DNA of 64,000 nt from NCBI GenBank assembly GCA_016223165.1, contig JACRPO010000005.1, forward strand, positions 496,001 to 560,000, read 5' to 3'. Position numbers and translations under genes: made by a program. Positions 18,417 through 27,406 of this stretch are shown piece after piece. The notes beneath the pieces are model-generated. The model worked only from the letters and a program-made list of their open reading frames with translations, was not told the DNA's origin and searched no databases. How positions within the stretch are numbered: the first letter of the stretch is position 1; every line of letters starts with the position of its first letter. The DNA is from Burkholderiales bacterium. Its GTDB lineage: Bacteria; Pseudomonadota; Gammaproteobacteria; Burkholderiales; Burkholderiaceae_C.

Positions 18417-19886
18417 TCAGCGCCGCAGTCCTTGGCGCAGGGCTGCCAGCATCGCCTCGTCCAGGCGTGCTTGTTCGCAGCGCTCGGTCTGCGGCTCGCA
18501 GGCGATGACCGCGCCGGGGAGCCAGATCAACCGGGCCTGCCGGCCGCCTGCATGCACCAGCGTCCAGGTCTCACCGGATGTCGCCGTGCGGGCTTCGACG
18601 GCCGTCCAGCGCCCGCGCGTCGCGGCAGCGAATTCGGTCAGCCAGCCGCGCGCCAGCGGCGCCTCCACGATGCCGGGCGCACGGCGGCGCCAAGCGGCCG
18701 GGTCGGGCAGGGTCGACCAGGCCTCCACCATCGCCGTGCGCGAGACCGAGCGCAGCTCGCGGCCACCGACTTCGAAACCTCTGGACGGCCTTGCCGGCCC
18801 AGCCGGGGAGGCGGGCGCCGCAGCGGTTACCCCGACGGCGCTCGGGGCCTGGACCGTCGGCGGCGACGCCGGCGCTGCCGGGGCGGCCGTGATCGAAGGC
18901 GGTGCGGCCGCCACGGGCGCGCTCGCCGGCACAGCCGCGCGTTCTCGGTGAAAGCGCGACCCGGAAGCATCGACCTCCTGCCGATCGCGCCGTGTGGGCG
19001 CCGCGGCCTCAGTCGCGGCTGGCGGCGGGGGCGGCGAGGCTGGCGCCGCGGTGGCAGGCGGTGCGGCAGGGGTCGCGTCGACGAACGGGGTCGGCCGCTC
19101 GCGCGGCGGCGCGGGCGACGGCGCGGCGGCAGGGGGGCTCGGCGATGCGGGCGCGGATCCTCGCGCCATCTCTGCGTGCCGCGCTACCTGTCGGGCACGC
19201 TCAGTCGCTGCGCCTTCGTCGCGCACGCGGGCATCGTTGGCGCTCTGCGCTTCTCGCTCGGCGGCAGCTTGCGGGGCGGCATCGGCCATGCGCGCCGCTT
19301 CGGCAACGCGTGGCGAGGGCGGCGCTGGTGGCGGCGGTGGCTGAGAGCGGCGTGCGGCCTCGCGAACGTCCGCGCCGCGTCGATCGGCGCGGGGCGCGTC
19401 CCTGGACGGGGTTGGCGCGGGGGGCGTGCCTGGTGCGGTCAGCGCGGTTGCTGCGCCCGGTGCGGCCGCTTCTGACGCTTGCGGCGCGGCAGGCGAAGAG
19501 AGGGCAGGTGCCGCGGGCGCGGGCGCGGGCCGGGGCGCCGTGGCGGGCGCGGTCACACCGGGCGACGCACTTCGCCGCTCGGCCGGCGACTGCGGCGCCG
19601 GCCGCAGGTCTGGCGCGGCCGGTTGCTCGTCACGCCCGACCCACAGCACCGTCGCGGCCAGCACGGCCGCCGCGGCGGTGCCGGCGCCACCCATGCGCCA
19701 AGGCGTCCACGCGGCATCGATCCGGCGCCACCAGGGCCGCTGTGCGCGCGCCATCTCGGTGCCGCGCCGCGCCTCGGCGAGGATGCGCGCGCGCAGCAGC
19801 GGCGGCACGCTCAGCTGTGCATCGGGCGCGTGCCGCAGCGCCGCCTCCAGGTGCGGGTCGCGCATCAGGTCCTTGCCGCGGCTCAT
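18417..19886 (-). CDS. Probable anti-sigma factor with long Ala/Pro-rich extracytoplasmic region
   Basis: 489 residues. The N-terminal about 60 residues are soluble and charged, followed by one membrane span (about 66-82, MGGAGTAAAAVLAATVLWVG). About 300 residues of Ala/Pro/Arg-rich low complexity follow, then a compact C-terminal domain of about 110 residues with two Cys (IACEPQTERCEQ). The gene lies 58 bp downstream of an ECF sigma gene on the same strand, the usual place for its anti-sigma factor. No zinc-type HxxxCxxC motif is visible, so the assignment rests on topology and position. The C-terminal domain is not recognised and could be the signal sensor. Confidence 0.6.
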   Translation of the reverse strand: MSRGKDLMRDPHLEAALRHAPDAQLSVPPLLRARILAEARRGTEMARAQRPWWRRIDAAWTPWRMGGAGTAAAAVLAATVLWVGRDEQPAAPDLRPAPQSPAERRSASPGVTAPATAPRPAPAPAAPALSSPAAPQASEAAAPGAATALTAPGTPPAPTPSRDAPRADRRGADVREAARRSQPPPPPAPPSPRVAEAARMADAAPQAAAEREAQSANDARVRDEGAATERARQVARHAEMARGSAPASPSPPAAAPSPAPPRERPTPFVDATPAAPPATAAPASPPPPPAATEAAAPTRRDRQEVDASGSRFHRERAAVPASAPVAAAPPSITAAPAAPASPPTVQAPSAVGVTAAAPASPAGPARPSRGFEVGGRELRSVSRTAMVEAWSTLPDPAAWRRRAPGIVEAPLARGWLTEFAAATRGRWTAVEARTATSGETWTLVHAGGRQARLIWLPGAVIACEPQTERCEQARLDEAMLAALRQGLRR

Positions 19887-19944
19887 CGGGGGCCTCGCGG
19901 CACCGTGTCGCGGCGTTGGTGGCCCATCGGGCGGCCGGGCGGGT

Positions 19945-20571
19945 TCACGTCTTCACCCCGGTGGGCAGGTAGGCGCCCATGCAGGTGCGCAACTTGGCCA
20001 TGGCGTAGCGCAGCCGTGTCTTGGCCGTCTCGAACCCGACTTCGAGGGCGCGCGCCATCTCGTCGACGGCGAGGCCGTCGTCGTGGTGCAGCAGGAAGGC
20101 GGTCTTCTGCGGCAGGGGCAGCCCCTCCAGGCAGTCGAGCAGCTGCTGGCCGGCGCGGCGCCAGAAGAGGCGGTCGTCGGCATGGCCCTCGGTGCCGGCT
20201 GGCGCCTCGGGCCAGGCCGACCAGGGCGTCCCGGCCGGCTCGAAAGGCGCGCCGTTTCGGTCGTCCTCGTCGCAATCGAGCGAGACCTCACGGCCGCTCT
20301 TGCGCAGGCAATCGATGGCGCGATGGTGGGCGATCGTGAAGAGCCAGGTCCGGAAGGCCGCGCCCTGGGGTTGCCATGAGGCGCGGGCCTCGATCGCGCG
20401 CATCCAGGTGTCCTGGAAGACCTCGTCGGTCTGGTTGGCGGCGGCCCGGCCGAGCAGCCGCCGCACGAAGCGGTACAGCGCCTGCTCGTGGCGGGCGTAG
20501 AGGCGTTCGAAGGCGTGGCCGTCGCCGGCGGCGAAGGCGCGCATGAGCTGGTCGTCACTGGGGTCGTGCAT
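19945..20571 (-). CDS. ECF-type RNA polymerase sigma factor
   Basis: 208 residues from ATG 20571. Region 2 is seen in LYARHEQALYRFVRRLLGR, EVFQDTWMR and FRTWLFTIAHHRAIDCLR; region 4 in LPLPQKTAFLLHHDDGLAVDEMARALEV with the recognition helix FETAKTRLRYAMAKLR. An acidic linker of about 45 residues separates them. It should direct RNA polymerase to stress or envelope promoters and be held inactive by the membrane protein encoded next. The frame is open upstream to 20844, but those residues are Arg-rich and unlike sigma factors. It diverges from paaG, sharing a 251-bp intergenic region. Confidence 0.9.
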   Translation of the reverse strand: MHDPSDDQLMRAFAAGDGHAFERLYARHEQALYRFVRRLLGRAAANQTDEVFQDTWMRAIEARASWQPQGAAFRTWLFTIAHHRAIDCLRKSGREVSLDCDEDDRNGAPFEPAGTPWSAWPEAPAGTEGHADDRLFWRRAGQQLLDCLEGLPLPQKTAFLLHHDDGLAVDEMARALEVGFETAKTRLRYAMAKLRTCMGAYLPTGVKT

Positions 20572-20705
20572 CGGCGTCGGCAGTGTGCCATCGAGCTTCA
20601 ACGGCGCTCGCGAGCTGACGGGGTGAGGCGGTGTGTCTTCCGCTCTCGTGCACGGTCTCCGCGCCCTGGCCGAGCGCGTCCCCGAGGCCCGTGCGACCGT
20701 GCCTC

Positions 20706-20735
20706 TTGAACCGCCTCGGCCTCGGCCCTTAGAAT
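20706..20735 (+). promoter_or_regulatory. Sigma70-type promoter of the paa operon
   Basis: TTGAAC at 20706-20711 and TAGAAT at 20730-20735 are separated by 18 bp. This is one of the best -35/-10 pairs in the window and lies 88 bp upstream of the paaG start. Transcription would begin near 20742, inside the adjoining palindrome. Confidence 0.6.
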
Positions 20736-20739
20736 TCCC

Positions 20740-20753
20740 CGACCAACCGGTCG
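20740..20753. promoter_or_regulatory. Palindromic operator candidate for PaaR
   Basis: CGACC-AACC-GGTCG at 20740-20753 is a perfect 5-bp inverted repeat with a 4-bp centre, immediately downstream of the -10 hexamer and covering the predicted start point. TetR repressors commonly bind such sites, and the operon ends with a TetR gene. That PaaR binds here is inferred. Confidence 0.5.
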
Positions 20754-20822
20754 AAGAATGGCATCCCTGCGTGGCGACCCCGCCATCGCGCCGTCTTCGG
20801 GCGCCTTGGCGGGAGCGCTCCT

Positions 20823-21638
20823 TTGACGCAGACGACAGCTTCATTCGCCGCGGCCGAAGCGCCGCTCCTCGTCGCCCGCCAGGGTGCGGTGACGACGCTG
20901 ACGCTCAACCGGCCGGCCTCGCTGAACAGCTTCACGGTGGCCATGCACGCGCTGCTGCTGCCGGCGCTGCAGGCTGCGGCGCACGACACCTCGGTGCGCG
21001 CGGTGATCATCACCGGCGCCGGCCGCGGCTTCTGCGCCGGGCAGGACCTGGCCGACCCGGCGATGGGAGCCGGCGCGGACGCGGACGTTGGTGCCGTCGT
21101 CGAGCGCTTCTACAAGCCGCTCGCCGAGCGCTTGCGCACGATGCCCGTGCCGGTGATCGCGGCGGTCAACGGCGTGGCCGCGGGGGCGGGCGCCAATTTC
21201 GCGCTGTGCTGCGACTTCGTCGTCGCGGCGCGCAGCGCCAGCTTCATCCAGGCCTTCAGCAAGATCGGCCTCGTCCCCGATTGCGGCGGCACCTGGCTGC
21301 TGCCGCGCCTCGTCGGCCGCGCGCGCGCCATCGGCCTGGCGATGACCGGCGACAAGCTGCCGGCCGAGGAGGCCGAGCGCATCGGCCTCATCTGGAAGTG
21401 CGTCGACGATGCGTCGTTGATGGAGCACGTGATGGCGCTGGCCCACCGGCTGGCGTTGATGTCGAGCAAGGCGCTCGCCGAGACTCGCCTGGCCATCGAC
21501 ACGGCGCTGCCGATGGACTTTGCCGGCGCCCTTGCCCGCGAGGCGGAGGTGCAGGGCCGCATGGGCCGCGGCGCCGATTTCGCCGAGGGCGTGGCCGCCT
21601 TCCTGGCCAAGCGGCCGGCCGTCTTCAAGGACCGCTGA
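20823..21638 (+). CDS. paaG: 1,2-epoxyphenylacetyl-CoA isomerase
   Basis: 271 residues, crotonase fold. GFCAGQDLAD and VNGVAAGAGANFALCCDF form the oxyanion hole; GLVPDCGGTWLLPR carries an acidic residue in the active-site region. These match PaaG, which converts ring-1,2-epoxyphenylacetyl-CoA to the oxepin form. The start is TTG at 20823 with GGGAG about eight bases upstream; the next in-frame ATG would delete the first beta strands. It is the first gene of the paa operon and is followed after three bases by the possible GTG start of paaI. Confidence 0.9.
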   Translation: MTQTTASFAAAEAPLLVARQGAVTTLTLNRPASLNSFTVAMHALLLPALQAAAHDTSVRAVIITGAGRGFCAGQDLADPAMGAGADADVGAVVERFYKPLAERLRTMPVPVIAAVNGVAAGAGANFALCCDFVVAARSASFIQAFSKIGLVPDCGGTWLLPRLVGRARAIGLAMTGDKLPAEEAERIGLIWKCVDDASLMEHVMALAHRLALMSSKALAETRLAIDTALPMDFAGALAREAEVQGRMGRGADFAEGVAAFLAKRPAVFKDR

Positions 21639-21679
21639 GCGTGCGCGCACCCGGTTCACCGACCCGTGCGCCGGCGGCC

Positions 21680-22156
21680 ATGACGCCGCAGCAGGTGGCC
21701 GAGGCCGCGCGCGAGGCGATGTGGAAGGACGACCGCGCCTCGCGCCTGCTCGGCATCGCGGTGCAGGCCATCGGCCCGGGCACCGCCACGCTGACGATGA
21801 CCGTGCGCGACGACATGCTCAACGGCCACGACATCTGCCACGGCGGCCTCGTCGCGACGCTGGCCGACAGCGCCTTCGCGTTCGCCTGCAACGCCTACAA
21901 CGAGTTCACGGTGGCGGCCGGCTTCGACGTCAACCTGATGGCGCCGGCGAGGCGCGGCGACGTGCTCACGGCGTGCGCCACCGAACTCTCGAAGACCGGG
22001 CGCACGGGCGTCTACGACATCGCCGTCACCAACCAGCGCGGCGAGGCCGTGGCGGCCTTTCGCGGCCGCAGCTACACGGTGAAGGGCAAGGCGCTCGTCG
22101 AGGGGGTGCCGGTCGGAAAGCAGACGGGCCGCGCCGGCGCGGACAGAGTCGCTTGA
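21680..22156 (+). CDS. paaI: Phenylacetyl-CoA-pathway hotdog thioesterase
   Basis: 158 residues. Hotdog-fold thioesterase with LNGHDICHGGLVATLADSAFAFACN, nearly the PaaI active-site segment (catalytic Asp and the HGG turn). PaaI hydrolyses dead-end ring-hydroxylated phenylacetyl-CoA esters and so frees CoA. The ATG at 21680 gives the family's usual MTPQQ start. A GTG at 21641, three bases after the paaG stop, would add 13 residues and has AAGGA upstream, so the true start is undecided. Confidence 0.88.
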   Translation: MTPQQVAEAAREAMWKDDRASRLLGIAVQAIGPGTATLTMTVRDDMLNGHDICHGGLVATLADSAFAFACNAYNEFTVAAGFDVNLMAPARRGDVLTACATELSKTGRTGVYDIAVTNQRGEAVAAFRGRSYTVKGKALVEGVPVGKQTGRAGADRVA

Positions 22157-22199
22157 ACACAAGGCCGCCTGAAGAACAGAACGACGACGGAGACGAGAC

Positions 22200-23522
22200 A
22201 TGCCCGTGAAGATGCCCCAGCCGGGCGAGCTCGAGCCCATCGAACGCGCCAGCCGAGACGAGCTGCAGGCGCTGCAACTGAAGCGCCTGCGCGCCGCGCT
22301 GCAGCACGCCTACGACCATGTGCCGCACTACCGGCGCGCCTTCGACGCCAAGGGCGTGCATCCGGCCGACTGCAAGGCGCTCGCCGACCTCGCGAAGTTT
22401 CCGTTCACCACCAAGGGCGACCTGCGTGCCAACTACCCGTTCGGCATGTTCGCCGTGCCGCGCGAGCAGGTGGTGCGCATCCACGCCAGCAGCGGCACCA
22501 CCGGCAAGCCCACCGTCGTGGGCTACACGAAGGCCGATATCGACACCTGGGCGCACCTGGCGGCGCGCAGCATCCGCGCCGCCGGCGGCCGTGCGGGCGA
22601 CATCGTGCATGTCGGCTACGGCTACGGCCTCTTCACCGGCGGCCTCGGCGCGCACTACGGGGCCGAGCGCCTCGGCTGCACCGTAGTGCCGATGGGCGGC
22701 GGCCAGACCGAGAAGCAGGTGCAGCTGATCGAGGACTTCCGCCCCGACATCATCATGTGCACGCCGAGCTACATGCAGGTCATCTGCGAGGAATTCCGCC
22801 GCCAGGGCAAGGAGCCGCGCGAGATGAGCGTGAGCGTCGGCATCTTCGGCGCCGAGCCGTGGACCGAGCAGATGCGCCGCGACATCGAGCGCAGCGCCGG
22901 CCTCGACGCCGTGGACATCTACGGCCTGTCGGAGGTCATGGGCCCGGGGGTGGCGAACGAGTGCATCGAGAGCAAGGACGGCCCCGCCATCTGGGAAGAC
23001 CACTTCTACCCGGAGATCATCGACCCCGAGACGGGCGCGGTGCTGCCGTACGACGACGCCAAGGGCAGCGCCGAGGGCGAGCTCGTCTTCACGACGCTGA
23101 CGAAGGAGGCGCTGCCCGTCATCCGCTACCGCACGCGCGACCTCACACGCCTGCTGCCGCCCACGGCGCGCAGCATGCGCCGCATGGGCAAGATCGTCGG
23201 CCGCAGCGACGACATGCTCATCATCCGCGGCGTCAATCTGTTCCCGACGCAGATCGAGGAGCTGGTGCTCTCGCAACCCGAGCTCTCGGGCCAGTACCAG
23301 CTCATCGTCACGCGCGAGGGCCTGCTCGACGAGGTGGAAGTGCTCGCCGAGGTCACGCCCGCGCATGCCGCGGCCGACCGTGCGGCGCTCGGCCGCGAGC
23401 TGCAGCACCGCATCAAGACGCTGATCGGCGTCAGCACGCGGGTCAGCGTCGGCCTGCCCGAATCGATCGAACGCACGCTGGTGGGCAAGGCGCGGCGCGT
23501 GATCGACAAGCGACCCAAGTAA
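22200..23522 (+). CDS. paaK: Phenylacetate-CoA ligase
   Basis: 440 residues, the standard PaaK length. ANL-superfamily adenylating enzyme: phosphate loop ASSGTTGKP around 96-104, [20 protein letters not shown] and the C-terminal hinge [20 protein letters not shown]. It converts phenylacetate, ATP and CoA to phenylacetyl-CoA, the committed substrate and the inducer of the pathway in studied systems. The start has GGAG about 7 bases upstream. It sits between paaI and paaA, and only 10 bp separate it from paaA. Confidence 0.95.
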   Translation: MPVKMPQPGELEPIERASRDELQALQLKRLRAALQHAYDHVPHYRRAFDAKGVHPADCKALADLAKFPFTTKGDLRANYPFGMFAVPREQVVRIHASSGTTGKPTVVGYTKADIDTWAHLAARSIRAAGGRAGDIVHVGYGYGLFTGGLGAHYGAERLGCTVVPMGGGQTEKQVQLIEDFRPDIIMCTPSYMQVICEEFRRQGKEPREMSVSVGIFGAEPWTEQMRRDIERSAGLDAVDIYGLSEVMGPGVANECIESKDGPAIWEDHFYPEIIDPETGAVLPYDDAKGSAEGELVFTTLTKEALPVIRYRTRDLTRLLPPTARSMRRMGKIVGRSDDMLIIRGVNLFPTQIEELVLSQPELSGQYQLIVTREGLLDEVEVLAEVTPAHAAADRAALGRELQHRIKTLIGVSTRVSVGLPESIERTLVGKARRVIDKRPK

Positions 23523-23532
23523 GGAGCACCGC

Positions 23533-24534
23533 ATGTACACGCAAGCGATGGATCTGGCGCCGAAGGAAGAGCGCAAGGCCGTGCGCAGCGCCGAGGAGGC
23601 CGCGCTCGAGGCGCGCTTCGAGGCCCGCATCGACGACGGTGCCTTCATCGAGGCCAAGGACTGGATGCCCGAGCACTACCGCAAGACACTCGTGCGGCAG
23701 ATCAGCCAGCACGCGCACAGCGAGATCGTCGGCATGCTGCCCGAGGGCAACTGGATCACGCGCGCGCCCACGCTCAAGCGCAAGGCCATCCTGCTGGCCA
23801 AGGTGCAGGACGAGGGCGGGCACGGCCTGTACCTCTACGCCGCGGCGGAGACGCTGGGCACCAGCCGCGACCAGCTGTTCGACGCACTGCACAGCGGCAA
23901 GGCCAAGTACAGCAGCATCTTCAACTACCCCACGCTCAGCTGGGCCGACATCGGCACCATCGGCTGGCTGGTCGACGGCGCGGCGATCATGAACCAGGTG
24001 CCGCTCACCCGCTGCAGCTACGCGCCCTATGCGCGCGCCATGGTGCGCATCTGCCGCGAGGAGAGCTTCCACCAGCGCCAGGGCTTCGACAGCCTGCTCG
24101 TCATGATGCGCGAGGGCACCGAGGCGCAGCGCGAGATGGTGCAGGACGCCGTGAACCGCTGGTGGTGGCCGAGCCTGATGATGTTCGGCCCGCCCGACGG
24201 CGAGAGCGTGCACGGCGCCCAGAGCGCGCGCTGGGGCATCAAGCGCATCAGCAACGACGACCTGCGCCAGAAGTTCATCGACGCCACCGCCGAGCAGGCC
24301 AAGGTGCTGGGCGTGACGCTGCCCGACCCGCTGCTCAAGTGGAACGCCGAGCGCGGCCACCACGACTTCGGCCCCATCGACTGGGACGAGTTCTGGCGCG
24401 TCGTCGGCGGCCACGGGCCGTGCAACAAGGAGCGCCTGGCGGCGCGCGTGCAGGCCTGGGAAGACGGGCAGTGGGTCAGGGACGCAGCCATGGCGCACTC
24501 GCGCAAGCAGGCCGTGAAGGAGCAGGCAGCATGA
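23533..24534 (+). CDS. paaA: Ring 1,2-phenylacetyl-CoA epoxidase, catalytic subunit
   Basis: 333 residues. Ferritin-like diiron protein: carboxylate/His ligands are visible in [10 protein letters not shown] (about 92-101) and [10 protein letters not shown] (about 174-183). With PaaC it forms the epoxidase core that adds one O2-derived atom to the ring of phenylacetyl-CoA. GGAG lies just upstream of the ATG. The stop overlaps the paaB start (ATGA), as expected for subunits made in fixed ratio. Confidence 0.95.
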   Translation: MYTQAMDLAPKEERKAVRSAEEAALEARFEARIDDGAFIEAKDWMPEHYRKTLVRQISQHAHSEIVGMLPEGNWITRAPTLKRKAILLAKVQDEGGHGLYLYAAAETLGTSRDQLFDALHSGKAKYSSIFNYPTLSWADIGTIGWLVDGAAIMNQVPLTRCSYAPYARAMVRICREESFHQRQGFDSLLVMMREGTEAQREMVQDAVNRWWWPSLMMFGPPDGESVHGAQSARWGIKRISNDDLRQKFIDATAEQAKVLGVTLPDPLLKWNAERGHHDFGPIDWDEFWRVVGGHGPCNKERLAARVQAWEDGQWVRDAAMAHSRKQAVKEQAA

Positions 24535-24860
24535 GCAACCTGAAGAAGGACAGCCCGAACGACAGCCGCAACGACAGCCGCAACGAATGGCCGCTGTGGG
24601 AGGTCTTCGTGCGCGCCAAGTCGGGCCTCGATCACAAGCACTGCGGCAGCCTGCATGCACCCGACGCCAAGATGGCCGTGCAGCTGGCGCGCGAGGTCTA
24701 CACGCGGCGCCAGGAGGGCACGAGCGTGTGGGTGGTGAAGAGCAGCGACATCACGGCCAGCGACCCAGCCGACAAGGGCGAGCTCTTCGACCCGATGGAG
24801 GACAAGGTGTACCGCCACCCGACCTTCTACGAGCTGCCCGAGTCCGTCAATCACATGTGA
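24531..24860 (+). CDS. paaB: Ring 1,2-phenylacetyl-CoA epoxidase subunit PaaB
   Basis: 109 residues. The core from [19 protein letters not shown] to the C-terminal ELPESVNHM is typical PaaB, a small bridging subunit needed for the active epoxidase complex. The N-terminus carries an Asn/Asp/Ser-rich extension of about 18 residues encoded by a 12-bp direct duplication (aacgacagccgc). The gene overlaps paaA by four bases. Confidence 0.93.
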   Translation: MSNLKKDSPNDSRNDSRNEWPLWEVFVRAKSGLDHKHCGSLHAPDAKMAVQLAREVYTRRQEGTSVWVVKSSDITASDPADKGELFDPMEDKVYRHPTFYELPESVNHM

Positions 24861-24870
24861 AGGCACGCAG

Positions 24871-25692
24871 ATGGCAGCGACCGCGGACTCGATCCGCCTG
24901 AATCTCACGCCGCCGGTGCGCTACGTGCTGCGCCTGGCGGACACGGCGCTCATCCACGCGCAGCGCCTGGGCGAGTGGTGCGGCCACGGGCCGGTGCTCG
25001 AGGAGGACATCGCGCTCACGAACATGGCGCTCGACCTCGTCGGGCAGGCGCGGGCGCTGCTCACGCATGCGGGGCGGCTGGAAGGGCAGGGCCGGGCCGA
25101 GCCGTTCAGCGAGGACGAGCTCGCCTTCCTGCGCGACGAGGCGCAGTTCCTCAATCTCACCCTCGTCGAGCAGCCGATGCGCAGGAGCAGCGCGCATGCG
25201 CCGGGCGGCGACTTCGCCGATACGGTGCTGCGCAATTTTCTGCTCGCCACCTGGTTCAAGCAGGTCTGGCAGCGGCTCGCCGCCTCGTCCGATGCGGACC
25301 TCGCGGCCATCGCGGGCAAGGCCGTGAAGGAGGCGCGCTACCACCAGCAGCACGCCGGCGACTGGGTGGTGCGCCTCGGTGACGGCACCGACGAGTCGGC
25401 CCGGCGCCTGGCCGCCGCGCTGGAGCGGGCCTGGCCCTACACCAACGAGATGTTCGCTCGCGATGCGGTCGACGCCGAAGCGCAGGCCAGCGGCCTCGGC
25501 CCGGCGCGCGACGCGCTCGCCGCCGACTGGCGGCGCGAGGTGGCGGCGGTGTTCAGCGAAGCCGGTCTCACGCTGCCGCCGGCCACGCCGTTCGCCAGCA
25601 CCGGAACGCTCGGCCGGCACAGCGAGCACATGGGCTTCATCCTGGCCGAGATGCAGTCGCTGCAGCGTGCGCATCCGGGAGGCCGCTGGTGA
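24871..25692 (+). CDS. paaC: Ring 1,2-phenylacetyl-CoA epoxidase, structural subunit PaaC
   Basis: 273 residues. Ferritin-like helical protein with IALTNMALDLVGQARAL, EARYHQQHAGDWVVRLGDG and the C-terminal GRHSEHMGFILAEMQ of PaaC. It pairs with PaaA; its own metal site is degenerate in studied members. It starts 10 bp after paaB, and its last codons overlap the GTG start of paaD (GTGA). Confidence 0.94.
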   Translation: MAATADSIRLNLTPPVRYVLRLADTALIHAQRLGEWCGHGPVLEEDIALTNMALDLVGQARALLTHAGRLEGQGRAEPFSEDELAFLRDEAQFLNLTLVEQPMRRSSAHAPGGDFADTVLRNFLLATWFKQVWQRLAASSDADLAAIAGKAVKEARYHQQHAGDWVVRLGDGTDESARRLAAALERAWPYTNEMFARDAVDAEAQASGLGPARDALAADWRREVAAVFSEAGLTLPPATPFASTGTLGRHSEHMGFILAEMQSLQRAHPGGRW

Positions 25693-26294
25693 CCGCCGCG
25701 GCTGCCGCTGGCGAGGTGCAGACCGTGCAGACCGTGAAGAAGGTGGCCACGCGCGCGGAGCGCGAGGCGGCGGCCTGGGCCGTGCTCGACACCGTGCCCG
25801 ACCCGGAGGTGCCCGCGCTGTCGCTGCGCGACCTCGGCGTCGTGCGCGAGGTGATCGTTCGGCAAGGCGAGGGTGAGGGTGAAAGCGAGCGCGAGGGTGT
25901 GGCCGGCCTCGAAGTCGTGCTCACCCCCACCTACAGCGGCTGCCCCGCCACCGAGGTCATCGCCGCGAGCGTGAAGGCGGCGCTCGAGGAGGAGGGGTTG
26001 GGCCCGGTCAAGGTGACGCACCGCCTCGCCCCGGCCTGGACCACCGACTGGATCAGCGCGGCGGGCCGGCGCAAGCTGCGCGAGTACGGCATCGCGCCGC
26101 CGGAGCATCTCGGCGAAGGCGCCGCAGGCGCGCCGGCGGCGCAGCCCATCCGCCTGCGCCTGCGCGCCATCGCCTGCCCACGCTGCGGCAGCATGGACAC
26201 CGAGCGCCTCTCTGCCTTCGGCTCCACGGCCTGCAAGGCGCTGCATCGATGCCTCGCCTGCCGCGAGCCCTTCGAGCACTTCAAACCGATCTGA
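25689..26294 (+). CDS. paaD: Phenylacetate pathway protein PaaD (Fe-S assembly type)
   Basis: 201 residues. An N-terminal MIP18/DUF59 domain (about 25-120, with TPTYSGCPAT holding the conserved Cys) is followed by a C-terminal zinc-ribbon-like part, CPRCGS and CLACREPFEHFKP. PaaD is thought to mature the Fe-S centre of PaaE or to assist complex assembly. An insert of Glu/Gly-rich residues near 60-70 (GEGEGESEREG) is a local expansion. GTG start overlapping the paaC stop. Confidence 0.92.
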   Translation: MTAAAAAGEVQTVQTVKKVATRAEREAAAWAVLDTVPDPEVPALSLRDLGVVREVIVRQGEGEGESEREGVAGLEVVLTPTYSGCPATEVIAASVKAALEEEGLGPVKVTHRLAPAWTTDWISAAGRRKLREYGIAPPEHLGEGAAGAPAAQPIRLRLRAIACPRCGSMDTERLSAFGSTACKALHRCLACREPFEHFKPI

Positions 26295-26310
26295 TGTTGG
26301 CGAGGCACCG

Positions 26311-27378
26311 ATGACCGGCCTGCACTTCCATCCGCTGCGCGTGCGCCAGGTGCACGCCGACACCGACGATGCGCGCGTCGTCACCTTCGAGGTGCCGCCG
26401 GCGCTGGAAGGCAGCTTCCGCTTCGCGCCCGGCCAGTACCTCACGGTGCGGCGCCCGGGCGACGACGTGCGGCGCTCGTACTCGATCTGCGCCGCCCCGG
26501 GCGAGGCGCTGCGCGTGGGCGTTCGCCACGTCCCGGGTGGCACCTTCTCGAGCTGGTTGCATGCCGAGTTGAAGCCGGGCGACTGGCTCGAGGCGATGGA
26601 ACCGCAGGGCCGCTTCGGCACCGCGCTCGACCGGCGGCCGCGCCATGTGCTGGCCATCGCCGGCGGCAGCGGCATCACGCCTATCCTCTCGATTGTCAAG
26701 ACGGTGCTCGAAGCCGATGCGAGCGCGCGCGTGACGCTGCTCTACGGCAACCGGCAGGCCGCCTCGACGATGTTCAAGGAGGAACTCGAGGACCTGAAGA
26801 ACCGCCATCTCACTCGCCTGGCCATGCATGCCGTCTTCTCGCGCGAGGCGATGGACGCGCCACTCTCGAGCGGCCGCCTCGATGCCGACAAGATCGCGCG
26901 CTTCCTGCGCCTGGCCGGCGGCGTGGCAGCGGTCGACGAGGTGTTCGTCTGTGGTCCGCATGCGATGAACGACGAGGTCGAGGCGGCGCTGCTTGCTGCG
27001 GGCCTGCCAGCCGAGCGCATCCACATCGAGCGCTTCGGCATCCCGCCCTCGGCGGCCGACGCCCAGCTGCATGCGCCCAAGGAGGGTGATGCGACGACGG
27101 CCCGGATCGCCATCGTGCGCGACGGACTCACGCGCGAGGTGGGTTTCCAGCCCACCGACGAGAGCATCCTCGCAGCCGCCTCGCGCGCCGGGCTCGACGT
27201 GCCCTACTCGTGCAGGAGCGGCGTGTGCGCCACCTGCCGCGCCAAGCTGATCGAAGGCCAGGTGCGCATGGACCGCAACTTCGCCCTCGAGAAGGCCGAC
27301 CTCGAAGCCGGCTTCGTGCTCACCTGCCAGGCGCATCCGCTGAGCGAGCGCGTCGTCGTGAGCTTCGACGAGCGCTGA
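26311..27378 (+). CDS. paaE: Phenylacetyl-CoA epoxidase reductase subunit PaaE
   Basis: 355 residues. Order: FAD-binding domain with RRSYSICA (about 54-61), NAD(P)H-binding domain with IAGGSGITPILS and VCGPHAMN, then a plant-type [2Fe-2S] ferredoxin domain with CRSGVCATC and the last Cys near 339 (LTCQAHP). It carries electrons from NADPH to the PaaAC diiron centre. It lies 16 bp after paaD and 28 bp before paaR. Confidence 0.95.
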   Translation: MTGLHFHPLRVRQVHADTDDARVVTFEVPPALEGSFRFAPGQYLTVRRPGDDVRRSYSICAAPGEALRVGVRHVPGGTFSSWLHAELKPGDWLEAMEPQGRFGTALDRRPRHVLAIAGGSGITPILSIVKTVLEADASARVTLLYGNRQAASTMFKEELEDLKNRHLTRLAMHAVFSREAMDAPLSSGRLDADKIARFLRLAGGVAAVDEVFVCGPHAMNDEVEAALLAAGLPAERIHIERFGIPPSAADAQLHAPKEGDATTARIAIVRDGLTREVGFQPTDESILAAASRAGLDVPYSCRSGVCATCRAKLIEGQVRMDRNFALEKADLEAGFVLTCQAHPLSERVVVSFDER

Positions 27379-27406
27379 GGCCAGTTCTCGAGACCGCGAG
27401 ATCGCC

